Below the pieces are notes generated by a model that was given only the letters and a program-made list of their open reading frames with translations, searched no databases and was not told where the DNA came from. From assembly GCA_027858715.1 (NCBI GenBank), contig JAQICD010000234.1, positions 1-39,739 on the forward strand: a DNA stretch of 39,739 bases, in the 5' to 3' direction. The DNA comes from Prolixibacteraceae bacterium. Its GTDB lineage: Bacteria; Bacteroidota; Bacteroidia; Bacteroidales; Prolixibacteraceae. This document shows, one piece after another, positions 1 to 7,237 of this stretch (its first letter is position 1; the number at the start of each line of letters is the position of its first letter). A program made the translations under genes and the position numbers.

Positions 1-200
1 AATGCATTGGCTCCACCGCCGGTTACATTTGCATTTATTTGTATAAATAATAAGCCATCAGCATCAGTCTGGTATAAAGAATCTGGTTCAAAATCCGACA
101 CAGTATCCCCCAACTCAAATCCCTGATCTACCTCACATTGCACAAGGAGACAAAACAACATACACGCACTTGATAACGCAATAATTTTTCTTAAAGACAT
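1..200 (-). CDS. Small exported protein, N-terminal part only
   Basis: An open frame begins with ATG at 198-200 and runs leftward off the window without a stop, giving 66 codons. The first ~20 residues form a signal peptide (MSLRKIIALSSACMLFCLLV, then QCEVDQ). The cysteine after the hydrophobic stretch suggests a lipoprotein, although Gln at -1 is unusual for a lipobox. The mature start is acidic and continues into a segment that looks like the start of a beta-rich domain (LLFIQINANVTGG). It lies 88 bp downstream of the M23/T9SS gene on the same strand and is probably the next gene of that operon. Function is not recognisable from this fragment. Confidence 0.6.
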   Translation of the reverse strand, partial: MSLRKIIALSSACMLFCLLVQCEVDQGFELGDTVSDFEPDSLYQTDADGLLFIQINANVTGGGANA

Positions 201-287
201 AGTTTTAATTTTTAAGATTAAGATATTTACTTTTATTGATTAACAGAGAATAAACTCTACTAAAGGATTCCTATTCCTTAATAATAC

Positions 288-3200
288 CTATTCTTTTATA
301 AATTTTCCATAATAATTTTCACCATTTTGATTAACATATACAACGTATGTCCCTAATTCGAAACCTGACACATCGATAGTGAATTGAGTTCCATGACTTC
401 TTGAAGAAAATATCTTCCGCCCCGCAATATCAAATATTTTAATGCTAGATTCCGGAGATTGGTTTTTTTTATCTTCAAGTTGAATTACAATGTACTCACA
501 AGCCGGATTTGGATAAAGAATTAAGCCATTTTCTACTAATACTCCTTCTCCATCCATATTGTCTGTGCCTTCGACAAATAACGATTTAAACAAGTTACAT
601 ACAGAATAGTCACATGGAATAGTTGATATCCTGAAATTTGAATTCTTTATTTGAGTTCCAGATCTCAATTTTATGCTTTTTCTGGCTACCAAATCTAAGT
701 CTCTGTTTGCTATTTTACCCCCTTCACCTTCAAAAATATAATGACCATAATGAAATCTTAAATCCTGATTTTGAGTGAAGTTGATGATCCTGTCTAATAT
801 TATACTAGTATTGCAATAATCTGTCTTTCCACAATTGGCATAAGCACTTGGGGGTGCCGGCATTTCATACTCAATATAATCACCTACAAAAGCCCTATTC
901 GTCTTACTGTATCTTTGTGCGTAAACAATATAATCTAAGGGCATCCAACCCTCAATATCACTCTCCAAATAATATTTACTTGGATACGTGGGCTCAGGGT
1001 TTAGCCCCCCCACATTGTAATAAACTTTATAAGTATTTTGTCTTTCTGGTAAATATATTTTTTTAATATAACAGTCATAACCGTCACAGTTGCCTATTTT
1101 AAAGTCCGAAGGGATATCCAAAGTAAATCCTGTCCCATCAGGACAATCATCTGGAATTTCTAATCCATCAACTAAAGCTGGATCAGGTTTTCTGGATATA
1201 CTTAAACAATTTTCAGACACAAAAACATTATGCGTAAACTCCTTTTCTTGATAAAAGTCACTAACTTTTAGCTTAATACAATAATTCCCCTCAGAAGGAA
1301 AAGTTGCAGTAACCTGAGTTTCATTAGACTCAGTATCCTGTGATACATGTATAGAACTGTTTAATTCGCATGGATCTGTATTGCCAGCTGTTTGACTTAT
1401 ACACCATTCCCAGTGAACACCTGAGACATCAGGTCGTGCATAATTACAAACTGCATTAAATGTAGCACTTTGGGCTACTACAGCAAAATCATTATCAATT
1501 GAAACCTCCAATTCATGTTCAATATGAGGTATAATTATTTCTTCAAAAGGAACCTCAAACTCATCAATATCAATTGATCCGTCAATAACGGTAATTGTTG
1601 CTTTAGGATACCTGGGAATATCCTCAAACCCATTATTATCGTCATAAGTATAAAAAATGGGGTCGCCTCCATAATAGTTTGAAATCTCTTGTATAGTACC
1701 ATCATCAAAGTTCATTCGTACATCAAATGACAACGATGAATTATTCGAATAAAAGTCTATATAGAAGACATATTCATTTCCAAACATCGGATCCCAAAAA
1801 GGTACTACATCTATAAAGTTTTCATCATCTTGCGGAACAAACAACGCATCCATTGTATATTGACTACAATCATCAGAAGCAGACTTAAATATAGATTCCT
1901 TTGAAGAAACTACAAAATAGTAGTTTGTTTCACCTTTCATTGGATCATCGTCATAATAATACCATTCTTCTATCCAGTTAGGAGTTAAGGGATTTAACTT
2001 TGCATGATCAAAATTGTTATCCGATGAGCGATAAACTTTGAACTTAAAATCAGGGTCTTGCCCAAACCATTCAATCTTAACTCCTCCAAATTCATCTTCA
2101 CTTATTATTAAAGATTCAGGCGGTGCAACACATTCCATTGATGATCCTGACTCTGCACCAAATACATGAACAACATCATCAAAAGAATATGAATTAGACC
2201 ATTCACCTGTGCTGGTTCTCCTTGGGAAATTAGAAGATTGATAGCTTCTGCTTGTTCTTTCTTGCTCCGAAAAACCGTACAATTCATTACCAGCCAAATC
2301 CTTGCTGCTATTTAAGATGGTGATTTGATTGCTCTCCATTAATTCATTTGCAGAAACCCAACAATACCAATGATCATCAGAAACACTATACACTTGTGAA
2401 TAATTATTATTTATTTCTACATCCAAATTCGACATTGGTTCACTGGTATAAATATCAACTTTTACATCTTCGTATGTAGTAAGTCCACTTCCTTGCGGTG
2501 AGCTTAAAATAAAATCACCACCAGCGTCAAAAGACCATTCTGCTTCATAAACGATGCTATAAGGATTAGACTCAGGGCTTACCTCAACTTTTTTAATGTA
2601 AGGTTTTAAGTTATCAATCATTTTGATTTCTACAATATCATCACTTCCATTCCCCCTGACATCTTCGGTTGTAAGCCGAAGTACATATTCGCCATCGGGA
2701 TAGGCAGGGGCGTTGGTATTCCAACCTTGTTGGGTGTTCCAATGCCGTTTAAATATTTCGCGACCCAGATTATTGCCTCCGGTTAATACCGGGTGCATTC
2801 CTTCGCGCGGGTCACTCAAAATAGTATTCAGTGATCTTGTCTGACTGTCGGAACCTTGCGGGTAAGAATTATAATACGTACTCGTACCTATTCCGTTGTA
2901 TCTACTTGAAAATGTTAGATGATTGCTCCCGGAATATTTCCATTCAGCAATGGTCTCATAATTTCCTCCAATTTTCTTTGCTTCTACCTTGGTAACATTC
3001 AGGTCGTATTCTCCAACATAGTTTACGTCAGACTCGACGATAACCTCATCTCCATAAACCACATTAAACATTTGATTATAGGAAGGAAATTCTGTTGCAG
3101 TAACACCATTGTTGTACTTCATCCTTAAATCCAGGTTCATGTTATTGGTGTTTGAACCATTATAGGCAATATAAGTTAAAGGATTCACCCAGTTGTCCAT

Positions 3201-3734
3201 TTCGGTGGTTTGCAGGTGAAGGTGGTTCCCACTATTTGGTCTGAAAACAATATCGTTAGCTGCTGCTGTTCTAGTAGTTGTTGCAGGTGTTCCCCATTTT
3301 GTCCAACGAGTCACTCCTAAATAACGATTATCATCACTATCAACAAATATCTTAGTTTGTCCATTAGCTCCAATAGTCTCTAAAAGGATATGTTTACTAC
3401 AAACCGGATCCTTTAATGTCCAATTGTTATTACCTGTTGAATCAATCAACACATGCATATAAGTCCATCTGCCAACTCTGATATATGAATTAAAACCCTG
3501 AGAAGAAAAAAGCAATGGTGTTCCTCCCTCTAAGGCATATGCTACACCATTTGGTAATGGAGAATAGTCCAGGCCTGCATGGAAACGGCTTCCATCTGTA
3601 AAATTTCGTGGTCCCCAATCAGAGTTAATGTTCGATAATCCATTGCCTGAGTTGTCCACTGGATTTCTTAAATTTTGGGAATATAAATTCAACCCTATTG
3701 TAAAAATAAGGATGCTTAAAAATATATATTTCAT
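288..3734 (-). CDS. Secreted M23-type peptidase with Fn3/PKD domains and T9SS sorting tail
   Basis: This is an 1148-residue exported protein. After a signal peptide (residues 1-19) comes an M23/LytM-like domain with the expected metal-site pattern: H52 and D56 in RFHAGLDYS, and H171/H173 in NHLHLQ. The family cuts peptidoglycan peptide bridges or other glycine-rich peptides, so a zinc endopeptidase is likely, but the substrate is unknown. The middle is a chain of beta-sandwich modules: an Fn3-like stretch around 590-680 and a PKD-like stretch around 790-890. The last ~75 residues (LYPNPACEYIVIQL, then IFDIAGRKIF, ending in GKFIKE) are a type A T9SS sorting domain, so the protein should cross the outer membrane by that route and be released or anchored. 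The gene sits 4 bp downstream of the propeller-like gene, implying co-transcription. Domain edges are estimates. Confidence 0.8.
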   Translation of the reverse strand: MKYIFLSILIFTIGLNLYSQNLRNPVDNSGNGLSNINSDWGPRNFTDGSRFHAGLDYSPLPNGVAYALEGGTPLLFSSQGFNSYIRVGRWTYMHVLIDSTGNNNWTLKDPVCSKHILLETIGANGQTKIFVDSDDNRYLGVTRWTKWGTPATTTRTAAANDIVFRPNSGNHLHLQTTEMDNWVNPLTYIAYNGSNTNNMNLDLRMKYNNGVTATEFPSYNQMFNVVYGDEVIVESDVNYVGEYDLNVTKVEAKKIGGNYETIAEWKYSGSNHLTFSSRYNGIGTSTYYNSYPQGSDSQTRSLNTILSDPREGMHPVLTGGNNLGREIFKRHWNTQQGWNTNAPAYPDGEYVLRLTTEDVRGNGSDDIVEIKMIDNLKPYIKKVEVSPESNPYSIVYEAEWSFDAGGDFILSSPQGSGLTTYEDVKVDIYTSEPMSNLDVEINNNYSQVYSVSDDHWYCWVSANELMESNQITILNSSKDLAGNELYGFSEQERTSRSYQSSNFPRRTSTGEWSNSYSFDDVVHVFGAESGSSMECVAPPESLIISEDEFGGVKIEWFGQDPDFKFKVYRSSDNNFDHAKLNPLTPNWIEEWYYYDDDPMKGETNYYFVVSSKESIFKSASDDCSQYTMDALFVPQDDENFIDVVPFWDPMFGNEYVFYIDFYSNNSSLSFDVRMNFDDGTIQEISNYYGGDPIFYTYDDNNGFEDIPRYPKATITVIDGSIDIDEFEVPFEEIIIPHIEHELEVSIDNDFAVVAQSATFNAVCNYARPDVSGVHWEWCISQTAGNTDPCELNSSIHVSQDTESNETQVTATFPSEGNYCIKLKVSDFYQEKEFTHNVFVSENCLSISRKPDPALVDGLEIPDDCPDGTGFTLDIPSDFKIGNCDGYDCYIKKIYLPERQNTYKVYYNVGGLNPEPTYPSKYYLESDIEGWMPLDYIVYAQRYSKTNRAFVGDYIEYEMPAPPSAYANCGKTDYCNTSIILDRIINFTQNQDLRFHYGHYIFEGEGGKIANRDLDLVARKSIKLRSGTQIKNSNFRISTIPCDYSVCNLFKSLFVEGTDNMDGEGVLVENGLILYPNPACEYIVIQLEDKKNQSPESSIKIFDIAGRKIFSSRSHGTQFTIDVSGFELGTYVVYVNQNGENYYGKFIKE

Positions 3735-3738
3735 GATT

Positions 3739-4920
3739 TTACTTTTTTAGATATTTAAGTGTGTTTACGTTGGGCAGCACAAGATTACCAAGGTAGTACC
3801 CATCAACATATACTTCGAACGAACCATCGTTTTGTAAGGTTATGTCAGGCCCGGAAAAGCTACTTTGAATATCTTTATATACCTTATGCCCCAGATAGGT
3901 TCCGTCAATGTCGTGAAAAACAACCGTTGCGGTATAAGGAGCAATGATGCTTGTTAAAGCCACAATGTATTTACTTTGGTTAACAAAGGCTTCACCATTA
4001 TACCCCCGTCCAACAACACTGTTTATTTCAGGAATCTTAAAATAATTTGTTTTTGTACTTTCAAAGTTTTTTAAATTATATATTAAAAAATAGGACGTAT
4101 CTACAGCAGCTGATCTATTGCAAATTGCATATTTACCATCATTTGAAACAACAGATACACCTCCCTCAAAAACATCAGATGTTGTTTTCATTATTTCATT
4201 GCCATTCCTATTATAAAGAATGTATGAGTTATTTAAATAGGCTATAATAAAATCTCCATTTAGAGATGCAGGATCAACATATACTTTTTCTTTGAATGCT
4301 TTTCTCCAAATTTTATTGTTCTTCATATCGTAACAATAAAACTCGTTGATATCATCTGAATTTTCATTTAAATCGGTTTCTCGCTTATAGCATATTAAAT
4401 CTTTTGAAGCCGCAACCCGCATATCAGCCAGTGAGTCAACTTCAAGGACTATTTCCCCTTGGTCGTTAAATACTAAAAGTGAATTTGTCGACAAATCTAC
4501 TTCATGGTTAAGATTCACCATGTGCATTATCCAGTGCTTACCGTCATCCGAAAGGTAACTGTATGTTGAGGCTCTATCTTTCAGATTCTTTTCCCATTTT
4601 TTATTCCCTTTTTCATCGAAATATTTTAAGCTTGATGAGGCCAGTTCCATATTATTTTCACTTTCATAAAAAATTGATTGCACATAGGCTTTCCTGTTTT
4701 TTGAAACAGCAACTTTCACCGACCATGGCTTTTTGTTTTTATGCATCGAATCGACACCATGCTTACCATTGGTTTTATATTCTTTCGCATTCAGCTTTAT
4801 TTCCTTACCGGGCTTCAAAATGCTTTTTTTAATTTTCATCCCATCCAGTTCGATGGTTTCCTGTGCATTTGCACCCAAAAACAAGGTGCAAAATGTTATT
4901 GTGAGTATGATATATTTCAT
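3739..4920 (-). CDS. Exported protein of unknown function, beta-propeller-like
   Basis: The product has 393 residues with a clear signal peptide (MKYIILTITFCTLFLGANAQ). The mature part is full of short repeated beta-strand pieces with the flavour of propeller blades: YFDEKGNKKWEK, LVFNDQGEIVLE, YDMKNNKIWRK, LYNRNGNEIMK and FHDIDGTYLG, spaced roughly 40-60 residues apart. That pattern (a string, then a D/N-x-G turn, then a Trp or hydrophobic residue) is typical of PQQ/WD-type blades, but I cannot assign a family. No T9SS tail or lipobox is visible, so it is probably periplasmic or exported by another route. It lies between the S74 gene (1 bp away) and the M23 gene (4 bp away), so the three are very likely one transcript. 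Confidence 0.6.
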   Translation of the reverse strand: MKYIILTITFCTLFLGANAQETIELDGMKIKKSILKPGKEIKLNAKEYKTNGKHGVDSMHKNKKPWSVKVAVSKNRKAYVQSIFYESENNMELASSSLKYFDEKGNKKWEKNLKDRASTYSYLSDDGKHWIMHMVNLNHEVDLSTNSLLVFNDQGEIVLEVDSLADMRVAASKDLICYKRETDLNENSDDINEFYCYDMKNNKIWRKAFKEKVYVDPASLNGDFIIAYLNNSYILYNRNGNEIMKTTSDVFEGGVSVVSNDGKYAICNRSAAVDTSYFLIYNLKNFESTKTNYFKIPEINSVVGRGYNGEAFVNQSKYIVALTSIIAPYTATVVFHDIDGTYLGHKVYKDIQSSFSGPDITLQNDGSFEVYVDGYYLGNLVLPNVNTLKYLKK

Positions 4921-4921
4921 G

Positions 4922-5581
4922 TTACTTGCTTTTCTTCAATTCCAATTTAGCCAAACGTTTCTCAATCGCTAATAACTGCTTATTCTGGCTTTCAATTTCG
5001 GCTTGCTGTGCTTTTACAGCTTCGAGCAATACCGGTATCAGCTCGGTATAAAAAATTGATTTCACTCCTTTTTCATCAGTAAAAATCATGTCTGGGTAAA
5101 TTTTCTCTAAATCCTGAGCCAAAAAGCCATAGTGCGTTTTTTTCTTTTTACCACCGTTAGCTTTATCGCGTTTCAAATGGTAAGTTACCCCATTAATTTT
5201 TTTCAGCTTATCCATTTGATTATCCATAGTAGTGATACCTTCTTTTAGTGTAGAATCGGAATTTATCGTAACTCCATTTACTTGAACTAAACCATCACCA
5301 TATACAACAAATGAACTGCTCCATGAACCATTATCATTAAACACAGCTCGATACGCTACACCCCTGTAATTTTCAGTATAAGAGGATATTCCTATAGACC
5401 ACATATCACCACTATACTGCTTATACATTAATTCTCCGCCACTATTAAGATAAGCAGTCCCCGAACCATTAGATAACTTTACCCTAATATCATTAACATC
5501 TATTTCCTGAGCCTTAATCTGGACACAAGAGATCACTACAACTAAAAATACATTGATTACATTTAAAACTACTTTTTTCAT
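4922..5581 (-). CDS. Exported protein with C-terminal S74 intramolecular chaperone domain
   Basis: I place the start at the ATG at 5579-5581 (MKKVVLNVINVFLVV), which gives a proper signal peptide; the open frame extends 30 codons further upstream but that part is not signal-like. The protein is 219 residues. Residues ~108-205 match the peptidase S74 intramolecular chaperone/autoprotease domain first known from phage tail spikes: NSDSTLKEGI at its start (candidate catalytic Ser108), KINGVTYHLK, YGFLAQDLEKIYPDMI, and YTELIPVLLEAVKAQ followed by a coiled coil rich in Glu, Gln and Lys. Such domains trimerise a beta-structured N-terminal part and then cut themselves off. In Bacteroidota they are common in exported proteins. 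It is the first gene of the leftward operon. The partner or assembled fibre is unknown. Confidence 0.7.
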   Translation of the reverse strand: MKKVVLNVINVFLVVVISCVQIKAQEIDVNDIRVKLSNGSGTAYLNSGGELMYKQYSGDMWSIGISSYTENYRGVAYRAVFNDNGSWSSSFVVYGDGLVQVNGVTINSDSTLKEGITTMDNQMDKLKKINGVTYHLKRDKANGGKKKKTHYGFLAQDLEKIYPDMIFTDEKGVKSIFYTELIPVLLEAVKAQQAEIESQNKQLLAIEKRLAKLELKKSK

Positions 5582-5680
5582 AACTTTGTAAAGTTTAAAG
5601 CTCCAAGGGTTGCAGCCCACTGGGCTTGGTTTAACATTAATTATCTGAAAGCAGCAATACCAAAACGGCATTGCTGCTTT
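5582..5680 (-). promoter_or_regulatory. 5' leader of the S74 operon with two inverted repeats
   Basis: Upstream of the S74 start are two hairpin-forming sequences. One is AAAGCAGCAAT at 5648-5658 against ATTGCTGCTTT at 5670-5680 (11 perfect pairs, 11-base loop). The other is AGCCCA/TGGGCT at 5614-5626 (6 pairs, 1-base centre), itself enclosed by a short CCAAG/CTTGG pairing. The first is long enough to be a bidirectional terminator, but no gene ends next to it, so a leader element controlling the operon is equally possible. I see no clean TAnnTTTG promoter here. Confidence 0.4.
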
Positions 5681-5952
5681 CTATTTAAATATTTAAATCT
5701 TAGTAAATTAAAATGAGTGCTACGATATAAATTGCAAGATGCTGCAAAAGATATGTTGGTAATGAATGATGGTGTGTTAAGGGGATAAAACATTACATCG
5801 TTATTTTATAATTCAACATCACAAATATTAAAAAAAAAAACGAAACAACCAATAATCAGTTTAAAATTATTGTAAGGCATGTCTTAAAGCATCCTTGCTT
5901 ATATCTATAAGCACAACATTCTAACCATCTATCATCACAAAGTTAAAGTCCT

Positions 5953-5982
5953 AAGTGCATAAGTACATGAGCACATAAGTGG
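5953..5982. repeat. Octamer tandem repeat
   Basis: Three and a half degenerate copies of an 8-base unit (AAGTGCAT, AAGTACAT, GAGCACAT, AAGTGG) sit immediately before the 34-bp palindrome. Confidence 0.5.
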
Positions 5983-5985
5983 TGA

Positions 5986-6019
5986 ACCTTTTCCAAAGTT
6001 TCGAAACTTTGGAAAAGGT
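5986..6019. repeat. Perfect 34-bp palindrome (REP-like)
   Basis: ACCTTTTCCAAAGTTTC followed directly by its exact reverse complement, with no loop. Similar CCTTTCCAAAGTTT palindromes are, as far as I recall, dispersed in Bacteroidota genomes. No gene ends here, so a simple terminator role is not supported. A dispersed palindromic element is the better reading. Confidence 0.65.
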
Positions 6020-6072
6020 AGTTATGGAAATAGAAGCATGATTTGTTATGTCCTAAAATGACTTAATTTGAA

Positions 6073-6097
6073 TATCCGCCGGTAAAACCGGCGGATA
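6073..6097. repeat. GC-rich 11-bp hairpin
   Basis: TATCCGCCGGT, a three-base AAA loop, then ACCGGCGGATA: a perfect 11-bp stem. No T-tract follows on either strand, so it is more like a dispersed palindrome than a terminator. Confidence 0.55.
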
Positions 6098-6298
6098 GGG
6101 CAATCGGCACTTCCTGAGTTAGGATTTAGCCACACTGATCTTCGACTTTAATCCTTTTGCAGCTTTAAGCAAACTCAATATTTACCAGCCCTTTCTCTCC
6201 TGCATAATTTAACCTGACAATTGTGCCCTGTTATGCCTACCCCATTAGACAAAATGCATTAACTTTACCATACATTTCTATCACAAAACTGGTAAGCA

Positions 6299-7237
6299 AT
6301 GAGCAAATATTTACTATTCATATCATTAATCCTTTTCTCGTCCATCATATTCGCACAGAACAAGCATGATAACACCTGGATAAACTATGGGCAGGAGGGA
6401 TGGGGCCCAGGGCAATGGCTGCAAATAACTCCCGGCAAAATGGGGCCAAACGCCCTACCCGTACCCCGCATGGATTATGCAATGGTTGGCAATAAGCATA
6501 AAATTGAAATTGGCGCCGACTACCATTACATGCCCGGCGACACCTCGGTAAACAGCTTCGTTTCGTTTTACTGGTCGGTTGTGCCTGGCAAGGTAGCCGT
6601 TGAAATTTACGGCCAGCCAAGCGAAACCTTCCGGACATCGAACGAACTGCGCAGCAAAAGGCAGATATGGTACAACGACCCCGGTTGGAAAACCATTCCG
6701 GGCGACTTACTGGTAAGTACTTACATTCAAATTGTACGCGATAGAAAGTTCATTCCCGATATCTCGATTAGCTACACCATCAAATCATCAACGGGCGACA
6801 ATAAAGATGCAAGATACACAAACGCGAGCATGAACTATTACTGCCTGGCAATGGGCAAATCGTTTAAGTTTAACAATGCATTAATCGACGCAATAAGAGT
6901 TGCCGGTTTTGGTGGTTTTTATGTATGGGAGACAAACATTAACGACATGGCACAGGACGAAGGACCGGTTTACCAACTGGGGTTACAGCTTCAAAAAGCC
7001 GTGTATTCTGTTTTTGCCGAAATAGGCGGCTATTCGGCTTATGGCGCTTACAACCACCTTGAGCCGGTAGTTGGGCAAGTTATCGAAGACTACAACGACC
7101 CGCTTATTCTCAGGGGGCGTATCGAAAAAACCGGTTCGAAATTCAACATTAAAGCCGAATATCAAACCGGTTTAAATTACGATTATCCCTACCAAACCTT
7201 TAGGCTTGGACTGGTTTATAAATTTGTTGTAAACTAA
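6299..7237 (+). CDS. Outer-membrane beta-barrel-like protein, unknown function
   Basis: The protein has 312 residues with a signal peptide (MSKYLLFISLILFSSIIFAQ). The mature chain alternates polar and aromatic or hydrophobic residues in about a dozen strand-like segments (for example KIEIGADYHYMP, VSFYWSVV, KVAVEIYGQP, YSVFAEIGGYSAYG, FNIKAEYQTGLNYDY). It ends in a strand closing with an aromatic residue near the C-terminus (YQTFRLGLVYKFVVN), as outer-membrane barrels do. I do not recognise the family or a substrate. The gene converges with otsAB and overlaps its stop by 4 bp. It is monocistronic by layout. GC content is visibly higher than in the secreted operon to its left. Confidence 0.6.
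   Translation: MSKYLLFISLILFSSIIFAQNKHDNTWINYGQEGWGPGQWLQITPGKMGPNALPVPRMDYAMVGNKHKIEIGADYHYMPGDTSVNSFVSFYWSVVPGKVAVEIYGQPSETFRTSNELRSKRQIWYNDPGWKTIPGDLLVSTYIQIVRDRKFIPDISISYTIKSSTGDNKDARYTNASMNYYCLAMGKSFKFNNALIDAIRVAGFGGFYVWETNINDMAQDEGPVYQLGLQLQKAVYSVFAEIGGYSAYGAYNHLEPVVGQVIEDYNDPLILRGRIEKTGSKFNIKAEYQTGLNYDYPYQTFRLGLVYKFVVN

Larger units (their letters stand above)
5682..6298. other. Gene-free stretch with repeats
   Basis: About 600 bp without a convincing gene on either strand; only short stop-interrupted frames occur. It holds an A/T-rich first half, an octamer repeat (5953-5982), a perfect palindrome (5986-6019) and a GC-rich hairpin (6073-6097), each listed separately. The last 200 bp must contain the promoter for the barrel-like gene; TAACTTTA just upstream is only a near match to the Bacteroidota -7 box. 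Confidence 0.5.

Noticed and set aside
4922-5581. Prophage tail gene indicated by the S74 domain
   Set aside because: The protein has a bacterial signal peptide, sits in an operon with a T9SS-exported protein, and no phage structural or replication genes are nearby.
6101-6250. Possible transposase remnant on the minus strand upstream of the barrel gene
   Set aside because: Three frames were read; all contain several stops and no transposase motif was recognised.
6345-6638. 97-codon Arg/Cys-rich frame antisense to the barrel-like gene
   Set aside because: It is a complement shadow of a GC-richer gene and lacks a plausible start or motif.
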